Counted from the first letter of the stretch, positions 1 through 13,412 are shown. The stretch: DNA of 64,000 bases from Lepidonotus clava (GCA_936440205.1 OW387142.1:15776736-15840735); one strand, 5' to 3'. Numbers and translations: made by a program. The notes: generated from the sequence alone by a model not told the origin.

Positions 1-1890
1 CGAACGACGGTGCCCTCATCATCTCCCATTCTTATGATCGAGTTGAGTTGACTTGGCCTCAGTCCTACAGTTTGGTTAGAAGAGTAGTTGCTGCATCTAC
101 GGTGGGACTGATGGTCCTTCATTTTGAGAAGAGGAAGATGTGAACCTGGATCGTCGGGTCTTAGGGGGAATGTAGGTGCTTTGTATTTATAGTTATTTTA
201 CCATATCCGTTGTGTACTAAAACCGAGTCCTAGCTAGACTGTAGAATGGTGATTTCCTATCTTAGATCAGACTGTCACAGCTCATGCTGCGACAATCGAG
301 CTGGGTTGAGTTGGGCAGTGGAGCCGGGACCTAACTTTCATCTGGGTTCTATGGAAACCTGCCTTTACAAAATACATTGCTTTCCATGGGGATTACCAGG
401 CCAGAGTTGATACTCCTTGTGGATTTGGTCTAGCAATAATCCCACACAGTTTAGGAGTACCACACAATACTTCAACTACTTTAAAGGTTAATCTCGTATA
501 TAACACAGCCTCACTGAATGCAAGGCTCATAAGATATGTGTACACTAGTGACACAATTTCAGATAGAAAGCGAAATGAGCTTAGAAATATTATTAAGAAA
601 ATGAGCGGGTGTGATCCAAACCACCATTAAAGCCTCAAATTAGAATAACATATCCTAAGCATAGGGGCCCAATACCATGAATGATTGCATGATACACCCA
701 TTACTAGAATGTGTTATTGTGTTTCTTGGAAAATATCAAACTTAACAGAATCGTCAAAATACGAAATACGAAATACAGAATACACAGTTATAAAGATAAC
801 AGTTTTATTCAAAAACACCGTCATTAAACTCTTTACCACTTTTTGTCGTCTTCTCCCAAAGACCCCATTTGCCAACTTCTGTCAGAGGAGGATAAGGAAT
901 GGCCTCCTCCAGGGGCACCAATCATTCTCCACCACAGGACTCCCTCCCCCACAGGACCGGTTATCTACCAATTAATGAATCGGGACCCCTGTTGGCAGGC
1001 CAGCAGTAAAAAAGGGGACATACATCGCAGTGGATAGGGCTGATTGACAGGCACTGAGGAGAAGAAGAACGATGTGTGGTAAAAATGTCTGCATCAACAA
1101 TAAAAGGAGAGTCCCAGATGTCTGCAATAACTATAAAAACCAGGTGCCTTGGTAGTTATGGGAGGGTTGTCGGTAGTTTGTATGAATAAATGATGCATTG
1201 AGTCGTTACCATGAAGACACGTGGGTTAGTTAGAGACGGTGGGATGTACCACGTGTAGGTATCCTACTCTAGTTAGGAGGTCAATTTGCAAGCAACTTTA
1301 ATGCTTTGCGATAATAAGTCAACCTATCTCTGCAGTTTTGAGGGTTTTGTGGGACTGCAGGTGAACAATATCTGACAATCAAACTTATATCATTAGAATA
1401 TCTACAATAAATCAAACACACTGCTAAGAGAAATAGGCCTGTTTCGTTTATGTTTAGGTGATGCCTTAGATCTAGAGTTGCTCCCCAGTTGCACTATCGC
1501 TTTTACCAACACGAACCAGAATTAACTATATATATTAAACTGCATATAAAGTAACTTATATAAATTCCTCCAATATTCTTTTACTCATGAAACCAGTTAT
1601 CGATGTTTCATTGGATCATCTGGTGTTTCAGATAAGTAATATGTTGTCTAAATTAAGGCTTATAAGGAAAGTGCCCTCATCTTTTTTAATCTCCCATTTC
1701 AACACTGAATACCTGAGGAAGCTGCGCCACCACATTAAGAATACGTCTGCATAATCAATTTACCAAAGATAAGTTGAATAGAGCTTGAAGAGGTTCATAT
1801 ACATTTATAGCATTTTTGCTGAGGCATGGCCTTTCTCAGTGTGTTGTTGCCTGACAAAAATGACTCTTTGCAGTCCCTAGAACTTCTTCA
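1..1890. other. no gene seen; AT-rich unique sequence
   Basis: I see no coding exon. The open frames here are short and have no codon pattern or splice context. A few copies of a 7-bp AAATACG unit lie near 757-785. A slightly GC-richer patch at about 885-965 contains CTCCAGGGG, one of the recurring GC-island motifs of this window. Confidence 0.5.
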
Positions 1891-1897
1891 TTGTTGT

Positions 1898-1915
1898 CCC
1901 AGCAGGTGGCAGGGC
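1898..1915 (+). promoter_or_regulatory. CTCF-like site
   Basis: The sequence CCAGCAGGTGGCAG matches the established CTCF core (CC-A-S-Y-AG-R-K-GGC-R). A weaker relative, GCCAGATGGTAG, follows at 1945-1960 on the same strand. Binding is inferred from the motif only. Confidence 0.45.
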
Positions 1916-2536
1916 AACTGTTCCAAACCTAAGTTCATATACTGCTCGCCAGATGGTAGTACATTTTGCTCAAAAGACAGTGGTTGTGAGCATATTCTTT
2001 CCTAAAATGGCATAGCTATTGTAATCAGCGCAGTGCAACCTGTATATTAATTTAGTTATCACTTATTATGGCTGATCCAAAGGACTTAGACCTTATAGAT
2101 TATAATATGCCTATGCTATTAAAAGGCATAATGTCAGGCCCGAATATTAAAAGTAAAATTACGTATATGTTGTACAGGGAGGGGGTTTTATAATCTACCT
2201 ATATGTTTCAGATATTTATTTATTGTTCGAGTTGAGAATGGGGCAGTTTGATAATCTAATTAAAAGATTATTCATTATTATAGAGAACCAGATATGAAGG
2301 TTAATATTATTGAAATAGAACCAGAGCAGTAATTTGTGATATGATATCATAATTTCCTTATTAGATTAAGTTTGTAAACAATGAAGTTCTTCCTGCCAGT
2401 TGCAACCGCAAGTTCCTGAAATACTGTACATCTAGTTGAGCAAACATCTTAACTTTATGGTTATTGGCAATCCACACCGTACATAGGACCTTATGCACTA
2501 CAGGCCTAGCAGCAGGAGGAATGTGTTTTACTTGAA

Positions 2537-2555
2537 CCACTAGGTGGCAGCAGCG
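2537..2555 (+). promoter_or_regulatory. CTCF-like site
   Basis: CCACTAGGTGGCAGCAG is a near-ideal CTCF core in the same orientation as the site at 1898. Three same-strand matches within 660 bp suggest a boundary-type element, which is inference. Confidence 0.5.
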
Positions 2556-2559
2556 TTGT

Positions 2560-4645
2560 CATCTATATCCAATACGGGTTGCAGGCAGACAGCTGTAGGG
2601 GCAGCTTCTGGTATCGTTATAAGGTACTTGAGAATGTCAGGCTTATAGTAAGTAAAATGACACACTATGATAGGTCTGGTTCAAGGGAGTACGGCTGATT
2701 GAAAGGTCTTGCAATTGCAAAGGGGAAGATAGTGTGAGTCAACGAACGTAAGGATAGATGGCCACAATGGTAATGCCTAAACATTTGTTAGGGGTAAATA
2801 AGCTCAACTTTCTATTATCCAGACCATTACAGTCTTAATATAGGGAGTGGCTGTACTAGTATGTTTTCAGTGAAGATCTGCCAGGATGACCCTGTCAGCA
2901 TTGTCGATGTGAAAACTGTTTCCTGCGCTGTGGTCTCTGCATGACCTGCTTCAAATGCGACCTTTAGCCTTTTTCCGAATTGTTAATGACAAAGGTGCAA
3001 TTCATTATTATTTTTATTATTTATTAGGCAGACATCATTTCAAGTTATGTTTGATAGCTGGTTGGTTCGACAGCGTGCAATACATGATTCTCAGTAATTT
3101 GAAAATGGCTTCCGAGAGAGAGACAGTGGCTTCAGATCTGAATCTGCAGTGGCTTTTCTCTTTACAAGCACGTACAAGTAACTGCTGTTTAGGAGATGAC
3201 TCTTGGTTTGGTGTCTTAGCATAGTCGTACTAGGCCTAGTACTCCTCCTCCCTTTATGAGCTCGGCGGAGAGTTTAGGAGACATATAAGTGACGCTATCC
3301 TTTCTATAAGGCAGCAGTTTGGGATAGCTTGTGGTAATGGGCTACTGGTACTGAAAGCACGGGGCCTTCAGAGCTATACCCACCCATTAATACTCAGTCA
3401 CAAGTTAATGGGTCTGCGAGCAGCTCCTACGACCATGTAATGGTGCTCTATGAGCAGCTCCTGTTGGTCGACTCAGGCCCTGGTGACTGAGGCCTAGTGT
3501 CCGTGAATGGCACCCATCAACCTACTGTGAGCCCCAAAGCCGGTGTTCAGCATGTAATGTTTAGAAGGCGACTATTAAATTTTTGTATAAGGCAATATTT
3601 CCGTTCCTTTAATTTTAACTAAAATCACACATACTGTATACTCATATATATGTATGTCATACATACTTAACCCTGAGACAGGGGAATAAAGTAATATTCA
3701 GAGTTTAAAGAAAGCCTTATTTTTAGGGACAAAATGGTCACATTATTAACTATTTAGTGTATATCCTCGAACACTAATCTTCTGGGTTAAGTTTTGTACG
3801 TGCCTTAAATATAATCTAGGCAACTCTGAAGCTACTTTCATGAAAAGATTTGGGATATATATTTCATAAGTTCTAGAATATGTTTCTGATGGCTGCCCTT
3901 ATCAAGGCGGCGTCCGACGGCTGGCCTTGCCTTAAATAATTAGGATACACTAGGTTCTATAGTACATGGTTTTTGCTTAATAGCGTCCAGTTTAGACAAC
4001 CAATTATTTCGCGGCCAACAAGGCTAATCACGCGAAAATACATGAAGCAACAATTTAAGGTGGACCTCCGAAGAGTTTAAAAGACTGACAGATGATGCTC
4101 CATACCGATGGGCTCTTCACTATATAGAATCTGATCCTCGATATTTCAGCCGTTCACAAACCACATCCCAACCCGCTCCCCACCAGCTGATTCTTTCCCT
4201 TTCACTCTCCAGGTTAGACCCACCCAAAACCCATCGAGTCCCCAACAGGGGATCGGTGAATTATGACCCAGGAGGGGCTGAAACCAGCCAACACATGCCC
4301 TACGTTGATGCCTGCTGACATAAAGGCGCATTTGGGTGGCGTTTTGGGACCCCAGCCCCGGCTCCTAGGCCCAGAGTACACAGATTTAGCCGGGGCAGTG
4401 CTTAGAGAGGCTGTCAGCCCAACCCTGGCATGTTTCCTTTAGGGTTAGCGGGGGACCGAGGTGGTTCATGTGGTGGCAGTCATGGGGGGATAGAATAATC
4501 CCCATGGCAAACTCAATCACGGCCCCCTTAATAAGACTTATATTGAGCGAACTTTCGCCGGCTTTCGCGGAGGGAAATTGCAAGTGCCACATTTCGAAAA
4601 TCAGGCGATGCAATGAATTGTGGCATATGTAGAGTAATTTGGGGA
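2560..4645. other. no gene seen; contains one GAGCAGCTC pair
   Basis: No exon is recognisable. Two identical GAGCAGCTCCT words lie at 3418-3428 and 3452-3462, 34 bp apart. A GC-richer patch near 4150-4600 has short open frames on the minus strand, but nothing about them suggests a protein. Confidence 0.45.
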
Positions 4646-4649
4646 GCTA

Positions 4650-4790
4650 AACTAATTTGAGCTCGAGGTTCACTGGTCCACACATTCAAGGGTCACTAGT
4701 TCAATTCCAGGCCATGTATCGCATATTGCATAGCTGTTCCGGTTTTGGGAAAAGAGCTTCAATGTATATCTAAATGGTCCGTTCAAAATA
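4650..4790 (+). mobile_element. SINE head, tRNA-derived (degraded)
   Basis: The stretch has the layout of a tRNA-derived SINE promoter: a GGTTCACTGGTCC block resembling an A box, then about 25 bp later AGTTCAATTCC (4698-4708), two changes from the Pol III B box GGTTCGAATCC, followed by CAGGCCATGTA. No clear 3' tail or target duplication was found, so limits are approximate. Confidence 0.4.
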
Positions 4791-4794
4791 TGAT

Positions 4795-5760
4795 ATACAT
4801 GAATCTCTTTCCTACAAAAAGCGATCCACAGAATGTCAAACGTGAGATGGGTGCATCCGAAATAGCTTATGTATAATTACCGACATTTAGATATTGTCCA
4901 TATTGATAATTATAAGGATATTTCTCACAATGAATCTCAGAGTGTTGGACCATTTTAAAGATGCAATCACTTACCGCTTACAGCATAGAAGTAATATTCA
5001 TGAATTAGAAACCAAACCGGCTGCTTCCAATACTTTGAATATTGTTTAAATGTTTACGAACAGAGACGTCTTAGTTTTATGATCGAGCGTCTAATACTTG
5101 TAAATTGAATCAGTTCTGGCGACGCTACAGCTGCAGTGGTGTTGGCACTTGACTGTTGACGTCCTGACTCTTGAATACTGTGTCAATCTTGGATGCACCT
5201 TTGTATGAGTTGAAAATACATTATTAATTGGGCCTATAGGACTACAGTCTGGTGCCTAGACGTTTAATAAAGTTAAATGAAGGGAAATGAAACCCTTATA
5301 GTTTAGCGGCGGGAATGTTCTATATACCAATACGTCCTTAATACATATTGATGTTCTTTTTTGAATAAAGCTCAACTAAACCAACGTATCCTGAAACGCT
5401 CGATTTCTACATTATTTTAAGGGAAATCGGTATCTTCATTTCTAAAGGAAATATACTGTATTGCACGAACAAAAATCATTTCAGTAGACACTAGTTTCGT
5501 TTCGCAGCCCAATAAACAATTATTATTAGAGCTTATAGGCTTACTATCCCAAATAGGTTCAAAAAGGTAGTTTTAGAGATGCCTAACAATTAAATGCTAT
5601 TGCAAAATAAGAAGTGACATTTTTATTCTAAATAATCAAGAATGAGACAGCAAGCTTTTTTTAAAGGCCTGAACGGCATGCCATAGTTTCGAAAATTCTG
5701 AAATTAATTACGTAAAAAGCTCCAGCCTCTATAGGCGTACCCCACTATAGTGTGAGCACT
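4795..5760. other. no gene seen
   Basis: AT-rich sequence without recognisable coding or repeat structure. A minus-strand GGTAAGT donor-like word at about 4974 follows roughly 60 bp open in one frame, too little to call an exon. Confidence 0.4.
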
Positions 5761-5767
5761 TGCCTGA

Positions 5768-5900
5768 TTGAGCAGCTCGTTGACTCCCCGAGCTGCTCCT
5801 GTACAGGGAGTACCCGCTGACCGGCCGACCCCTTTATCAGTGAGCGTCCTCCAGGGGCCAGGCTGTCCGCAGCGTCCCACGGCCTGGAGGTCAACGGACA
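5768..5900. promoter_or_regulatory. GC-rich island with two GAGCWGCTC motifs
   Basis: GAGCAGCTC at 5770-5778 and GAGCTGCTC at 5790-5798 lie exactly 20 bp apart in a local GC-rich patch that also holds CTCCAGGGG. The patch is open in two frames, as expected of GC-rich DNA, and no protein is recognised. Confidence 0.4.
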
Positions 5901-5904
5901 ATAC

Positions 5905-8900
5905 GTCACGGCCTTTGTTACTGAGCAGAACCTGTGCTAGGGCGTTCACGCCAGGGGCAGCAGGCTTAGATTTTTATTCTCAGTTGCCTCATGTATAAAG
6001 AATAATAATAATTATAAAGACATAATTCTTCTCGATGATAGGTAGTGAAATATTAGTAGTGAGCACCTGAGTTAGTAGCTCTACGTTTTTGAAGTTCGCA
6101 TTCTTATTCGTGTCCTACGCCAAAATAATCTATTTAACACCTTCCTCTTATATGATGGGTAGGAAATAGCCTTCATGGATGGCAGTAACACAACATATTA
6201 ATGCCAATATTTATAAGGTCAAGGGATATATAATACATATTGCATTCCTTGGTCTGAATCTGATAAGCAATAAGGTATTTAGAGAAATCCCTCATCAGTG
6301 TATGTACATACATAGATAAAATTGACTGGGCTTGCCATCAGGCACACTGCAAGTTCGAAATTCAAAAAAATGCAAATCTCAAATTCTTTTTCGAGAATAA
6401 AATGGCTTCTGGCAGCACCAGAACTGATATCTAAGATAGGCATATTCCCATTTAACAGGCATTATAACTAACAAATTTGGACGCCTGCTAACTCCACTGC
6501 ATCGTTGTCCCGGTATTTGCGATGTCATATAATTATATATAAATAGACTTATACAGCTTTACTAGGGATCCCTGAATAAGTTATTAGGTTTCATGCAATA
6601 TCCTCAGCACACCGGTTGCAGTTTACCAAACCCCAAGTCCTCCTATAACAAATGAAGGTCACACACCGTAGAATATATCTGTCAGGCCGCCAACTGCTAT
6701 TCCAATTTGCCACAATCAACAGAATCGTTTGTAACAACATCGTCCCACAACAACAACTGATACGGCAAATGGTTCCATAACAATTCATAAAGGTGATCTA
6801 TTGGGAGGGGTAACCACTAGACCATCGTCGGGTAATATTCCCGCAATTGGCATGCAGCCCCTGCTGCCGGCCCGACGTGAGGCCTATTACCTTTTTAATG
6901 AACCGCGAGCAGGAGGGAGTTGGTGTGAGCTGGTGGTCGAGCAGTAGGTGGGAGCGTTGGGAGCTGCTCCAGACAAACTAAGGCCGAGTCTGGGAGTTAT
7001 CACCCTATACTTCACTGATATGATTGCTAAATTACTGATGATGATTACGTACTGATATAGTAGCAAATCTTACCAGGTTTATTTATATGGTAATATCTTT
7101 ATTTTTTTCTGTTTTTCTCCTCTTAATAATGACCAGGACATACACTGATGATGCTCTTCATGATATAACAATTTGTATTTAATAGTCTCTCCCCTTATAT
7201 AAAATGTAATGTATAGCAACCTTTTCAAGTTTGCAATGTGTCTGGCAATGGAGAAGTCTGTTTTTCTCATTCTATCTTTATCAATTTTCTCTCTGCCTGT
7301 TGAACCATGAATGTTTCAACTATTTCTTTCCACACATTCATTCTTTCTCTCTGGAAATCTAATATGTCCTGTTGTAGCATTACTTTATACATTAGATACA
7401 ACTTCTCCTCGCTCCTATACTAATTCATTAAACTGTCTCATAATTAGTTCTATTATCTCTCCTTCTCTATTAGACCATGTCATCAACTACTTTGCCTCGT
7501 GTCTCATTGTCTGATGCTCGCATGTCCTATCCTGTCTATCTCTGTCTGGCATTCATCCTCTACGTCTAGACGTCTCTCCATCCCCTGTGGACCAGGATCA
7601 TGTCATCTCCCATTAGGTTGATCTCATAGTACCACACTACTACATATCGCATCCTCCAGTGTCCCCTGGTTATACAAAGTAGATGAAACTCACCTGGGAC
7701 CCTGTGTCAACTTATAGAGTTGTAAAGAAAGAGTCTATATTAATGGATGGCTGGATCCCAAGTGCACTTACCAAAGGAATATGCCCTTCTTTCCAATAAT
7801 GAATTGATTTTTAAGAAGACCAGATCTAAAGTGAAATTGAAAAAAAAGACAATGATGGAATAGCTATGTTGATATGAGCTTGAACTACAATGCATGATAA
7901 CACAATTTCCTATTGCCTCTACAGCTGGTGGAGGATAGCAAATGCTATGGTTCTTTTCCTTAACATTTAGAATTTGATCCAGCTGAAAGAGCTTAATTTC
8001 TAAATCTGATCAGATGACAGAGCTTACGCCATGAATATGTGCGCCACAGATGTCTTTATTACATTTGAGTTACAAAAAGGGATTCACTAATCACGATGCC
8101 ATCTGTCCTCTGTCACTATCTGAGGAGATCTGAAGGATGGAGGGTCCGCCATTGATATAATCTCTTTAACCATTCAGTCATATGGGTGCGTGTTCTGTCT
8201 CCTATATCTCTGATTTCTCTCTTTAGCCTAGATTTAAGGGACTATAAATCATGCATTTGCAGCCAAAGATTGAGAGCTCTGTCTCCTGATTGCTGTTTAA
8301 GTTTTATATTCGTAAGACGATTATGCCTATCTATTGATTTATACATTTTTCAGTTTTTCAACTGCTATAGTCTCAGGTCTTTGCTGACCGTAGTAGCCCA
8401 CTCTCCATTTTGACCCTTCTGCAACATACCTCCCAGAATGTGGGTCCGGGGTATACTAATGGGTATGTAGATCGATAGGTTGCCGATGTCCAGTTCGCCT
8501 CCAGGGCTTTGGTCAGTAAGAGTGGTCATCAAATGAAGCAGATCCCCTGAATATGTTACCAACCCATCCAATTCTATGGGGCATCAAGTCGAAACCCACG
8601 TTGCCACATGGTCATGCCCATTTGTCCTATAGCTGTTTTCAGTAGGTACATGTAAACCAATAATTACCAAACTGGATTTCAAACAATGAGGAGATTGATG
8701 ATTAGTTGACATCACTTCAGAAGTTTTTGACGATAAAGTTGTCGGAAGATATACTACTTTTGAAAGTTGTTGAAATTTTGACTCTACTTTAAAAAACAGT
8801 AAAACATTTTCAGCTATTCAATGAGCTAAATACATTCCAATGCTAAATTATAAAGGTGACAAATTGTTCTTATATTTATATCAGAGCAACTTCTGCACCG

Positions 8901-9225
8901 GGGCAATGGCCAAGGATGAGCAGTTGCAAGTTACTGACTCGAAGAGAGATATCTGAAACAAATGTAGAGCTAAATATCCACCAAAAAGGTAATTGAAGCA
9001 TAACACAACATTGAATATAATATTTTTTTAAAACGATCGTTTATATTGGGACATTCTGATAATGCCTAAAACATTATGATTACACTATATCGGTTACCAG
9101 ACTACCCCTAGCCTATAGATACGTGCACACCAGCCACTCCTCCAGCGCCCAATAGCCAGGGGTAAAAGTAAATCCCCGCAGAAAGCCGGCAGTGTAAGTG
9201 ACACAAGATGGGTTCTCCAGGCGAC
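5905..9225. other. no confident gene; one GAGCTGCTC and purine-asymmetric segment
   Basis: GAGCTGCTC occurs at 6961-6969 in a small GC-rich patch. Between about 7080 and 7690 the minus strand is strongly purine-rich and has short open stretches in different frames, including about 45 codons near 7280-7416. A strong minus-strand donor-like word, CAG/GTGAGT, has its exon end at 7694. This could be decayed coding sequence or only a purine-biased strand; I do not recognise a product. Confidence 0.35.
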
Positions 9226-9229
9226 TGTG

Positions 9230-9330
9230 GGGCCAGACCCATATCTCACTCCTCCTGGGCCCTACCGGGGGTGGAGGTACTGGAGGAGGCCGGGCGGGTG
9301 TCCCTGTGTCCGGAGATGGATGACCGGCCA
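9230..9330. repeat. GC-rich block sharing words with 40,281-40,360
   Basis: CTCCTGGGCCCT, ACTGGAGGAGGCC and TGTGTCCGGAGAT occur together here and, with minor changes and in another order, at 40,281-40,360. Sharing of three 12-13-bp words within about 80 bp at both sites argues for common origin or common regulatory grammar. Confidence 0.4.
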
Positions 9331-9779
9331 TTGGGGGGCAGGCTGGGCTTTCGGCCCCCCATCCCCGGTGCGTAGTTAGCCACGGTCAAGTGGTCAGCCC
9401 ATGCCCGTGTATTTACTGCTGGAGCAGCCGGTCATCCAGGGGGAGAGGTGGGGCTTATACTATAGAGGACCCAGGATGAAAAGAGGCCCCGAGCGGTCAA
9501 TAAGCAGTATTGGTCAGGCACTGATTTTGTACTTTTTTGTCTTCTTTTTTTCCTGGTTTGTTCTGGGTTCTTTTTTATTGTAGCAGATTCCTGTAGCGGC
9601 AGCGATATATCATGAGTATTGTGTCTTGGGATAAGTCTACTTGGATATATAATGGCACTGAGGCTGTGAATGGGACAAAACATCTTTGTTTGCGAATTTA
9701 AACAACATTGACATCCTCTGCGAAAAGCAGTCTTATGGCCTGGAATATTAAATTAAGATGGTGTCTTGGGGAATCTAAT

Positions 9780-10310
9780 ACTGAAAAAATTAGGTTAATA
9801 TTCGTATTAGAAAAAAAGTTATGTTAATTTGAAAACACAAAGGTCGGATATGCTAAATATGCTTAAATAGACCTGTCTTTGGTATTTATAGAGATATAAC
9901 TTATATATAATCTAGGCCAAAAATTGAAACCCCAAATATGATTTCAGGAAATATACTGCCATTTCCTTTCTATTTAAGATATTCAGAATCTGCTTTTTGC
10001 TGAATATGGCCAAGCAGTCCCTTGATTCAGAATTTCAAATTTTGAAAACTGATTTTTTTCCCATGGTTACCATGGAAACCCTCATTTACATAGCGGTAGT
10101 ATCCGTGGGTTTGGACGTTCTATCAACATTCCGGTTACCATGGCAACAAAATGCAAAAAATCCCAATTTTTTTTGCCAGAAATGAAAACTATGAAAAATT
10201 TCATTTATAGCATGGATTTAGCTTACTTTTCGTATATTTATGATTTCTAAGCTAAATAAAGGCTCTAGAGCCATAAAAAGGCATATCCATAAGGCTGGAA
10301 ATCCCAGAAA
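9780..10310. other. AT-rich segment with two RFX X-box palindromes
   Basis: No coding potential is seen. Two near-identical inverted repeats, GTTACCATGGAAAC (10,066-10,079) and GTTACCATGGCAAC (10,134-10,147), are 68 bp apart. Both match the RFX X-box consensus (GTNRCC, spacer, RGYAAC). Base composition resembles the MITE at 30.5 kb, which has a similar word, so this may be an old interspersed repeat. Confidence 0.4.
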
Positions 10311-13120
10311 CACGAACATTAATTATTTACTCTTTGGTCAAATCTCAATGTTCTTTCAGTGTTTCTTCTCGCAAGTAGCCACATGTTGAGGTAGGGGCTT
10401 ATCTAGATAAAATTAATTAGATCTCAAGCACTCATCCATATTCACTAAAGTATCACCATCCCATTGTTATGTCTGTTTTGTTTGCATGAAATGTCTACCC
10501 ATGTTGAAGATCTGATTTGATCGATGTAAAGATATTACCCAATAACATTGATTCTAATTATTGAATTATAGTAATTCAATATCACTACAATTACCTTATC
10601 CTGCAACTCACATCGTTAGGATAATCTTATAATGTTATGCAATGGGTCGATGAGTTGGCACGATTCGGAAGGGTAGCACCGCATTGTCTGTTTACATTTG
10701 CTTCTGCAGCATTTCCAAAAGAGATCAAGCACAATTATTGAAGTCTTCAACAATTAAAAGTGGACTAATTTTCTTCTCTCGAAATGGGTCTTTTTTAACA
10801 TAGAATGTTTGTTAATATTCCTAGACGCATCATGATCAAGACGTTTGATTTAGTTTACATTAATTATGGACATAATGCTGTAATTCTGATTGAGAGGAAG
10901 TCACAGCAACGTCTGACAGAAAACGCATGTCATTCAATTATTGCAATTGTCTGCTGAAAAGAAACGATGAATGGACACGTAGAATACAGCAGAGTCTGGT
11001 ATCTTGTAAACATGATTGTTACCTTTATTGCTGATTAATTATCTGTTCAAATAGTCTAGTAGAAAATTGGTAAATCTCATAATAGTATGCTGTCGTTAAT
11101 ACAGACTATATTTTTAGGGATACTTATAGAATCCTTATCAACACGTAAGGACTTAACACAGGACATAGATTAAACATTGATTCTTTTCCCCATCTTGAGA
11201 CGACTTCCTTTGCCGTTTCTTAGTATCAGCACCGTTCATGTTACCTTATCTCAATAAATACAGGAACAATTTTGCCTCTCAAGTATCACACATCTGCTGT
11301 AACCTTTCCATGCACCCGTATAGAATTTCCTCCATAATTCTTCAAGCATACCATACTAATTCTATACACTAATCGATGGGATAACGTGCGACATGCCTAT
11401 CTCCCACTCTCTGAGAGTGTGTGCCACCCCATATCGATATGCCTCCCTCCCTGGGGCACTGTAAGAGTTGTGACATCGATAAAACCGCCATATGGACTCT
11501 CACTTGACCTTCCGCGGCTGCGCTTTTTTTTAAAGCGGAAAGCTGGAGAATGTCGAACCCATTAACCTCTCACACCTTCCCCTACGCAGTGCCCAGAAGT
11601 TCCTAACATCTCATATATGCTCTGCCTTTCACATTCAACTGGCATATGCGTTGCCGTCTAAGTGGAGTGATCGATATAAGTATGTGTATGATGTGCATGC
11701 ACCTGAAACGGGTAACCTAGTTGGGTTGAGGAACCCTGATATTTTTTAATGGGAAAGTTCACTTTTCACCTCCCCAGTACTTACTAGTAACATAATGAAT
11801 GGACATTTTAAGGACACAATAATGTATGTTATGAACCATATAGACAATGAAGAATGTCACTTAGGGGCAATTCTACTGCCCATTTTGACACCCAAAAACA
11901 ATCTCGGGTATTAGGGTTTTAATTGCATGATTTACGTATGTGTGCAGTATAGATGTTCTCCTTAAGGACTGACCCCAACACGGAAGAAAATGCACAGAAC
12001 ACGTGACGCGGGGTTATAGGTAATGGTAGACTTTGGGAAGACGACTGAATAAACACCTACCGCCTTCACATCCGGTCTGCAGCATACCAACCAGCACCAA
12101 GTCACCAAAGGTCCTAACAGAAGCTTGTGTTCCCATTTCTAATATTATCATTTACAATAGACTTGAAGCTCGTGTAGTCGTTAATCATAGGCATGTAGGG
12201 AAAACATTGTAGAAATTTCAGGATAAACTACCATTATAGTATAGTAAAAAAAAGTAAATATTCTGGGCCTAAAGCCTAAGAAAGAATTTTACAAAATACA
12301 ATTATAGTATGAAACAAACAGCAAAGATGGCCTTCATTTTCCCTCATAGCAGTAAGTGTGGTCGTCACAGCCCTAATAATTCATGCCTACCCGTGATGAT
12401 AAGGCCTGGGGGGAGGGAGATCAGTAAATAGAACAGCTTCACCCCCAGCCAGCTCCAGCAAGCAGCCATATAGATTATTCTCCCCGGGATTAAGCCGGTC
12501 GGTGGTCCCGAAACACTTGTCAGATAAATCATTCGGCCCCCACAACGCGGCAGTGCACAGGTTTGATATGACTAGCTGGCCTATTCTCTCTGTATTTTGG
12601 TATTAAGGGAGAGGGGAGTGGGGGTACATTGCCACTTTTGGATCTGAGAGAATAAAACAACAGGATGGATTGGGAGGATCGTTGTGGGTGACAAGGGTGA
12701 ATGAAATAATTAGCAGGTCTACATGTAAAAGCTAGTATCTAGAGTGTCATCCGATGTAGGCTGGGTTTTAATGTAGCACTTGTATCGGACAGGATGTAAT
12801 TGACATCACACATCAATAAGAAGAAGGACACCTTGATTATCGTTGAAAGTCAAAATCGTGATAATGATTAATAGAAAGAGTGATTGAGAACATTCACCCA
12901 GAGGGTATTTCAAAACTCATCATTTAAATGACACTTAACCGCCTCCTCTTGTGATATCATTGAGTTTAAATATATTTGACCTGACTTAGTGCCGTTGACC
13001 TGACATTCATCACTACGTATATATATAGACTAACTTGCCCCAACCCCCTACCCATACAGAACAAATTGCCCCACAGCAGCAGCATATGGTGCCGGCACGT
13101 GTCGCCGGGACAACTAGCAG
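10311..13120. other. no gene seen
   Basis: AT-rich sequence with a GC-richer patch at about 12,380-12,560. No exon, tandem repeat or element ends were recognised. Confidence 0.4.
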
Positions 13121-13122
13121 AC

Positions 13123-13412
13123 TGAGCATATTGAGAGCAGGCCAAGAACTAGTCGTGAGCATGTCGTGAGCAGGTATGAGCAGGTCATGAGCATTTGAAG
13201 GCCGTGAACAGGTCATGAGCAAGTCGTTTAACAACAGGCTGTGGGCAGTTCATAAGAAGGCCGTCCACAGGTCACGAGCAGGGCATGAGCAGTTGGTGAG
13301 CAGGTCATCCTGACCGGACAACAAGCATTGAGTCCATGAGGAGCAGGTCGTGAGCAGGTCATTATGTCCAGGCGAGCAGCTCGTGTCCCCGAATGTCACA
13401 GAGGAGCAGCTC
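13123..13412 (+). repeat. degenerate 10-11-bp GAGCAGGTCAT array
   Basis: About a dozen GAGC-containing half-units (consensus near GAGCAGGTCRT) are spaced mostly 10-11 bp apart. AGGTCA occurs at 13,182, 13,210, 13,269, 13,302 and 13,356. GGTCATCCTGACC at 13,303-13,315 is a perfect inverted repeat with a 3-bp spacer, the classic oestrogen-receptor-type element. The array ends in two full GAGCAGCTC motifs (13,374 and 13,404). Minus-strand open frames across it are by-products of the repeat. Confidence 0.65.

Noticed and set aside
6805-6826. Minus-strand TGGTCTAGTGGTTA, like a tRNA A box
   Set aside because: No B box (GGTTCGANNCC) at a suitable distance and no cloverleaf; not called a tRNA or SINE.
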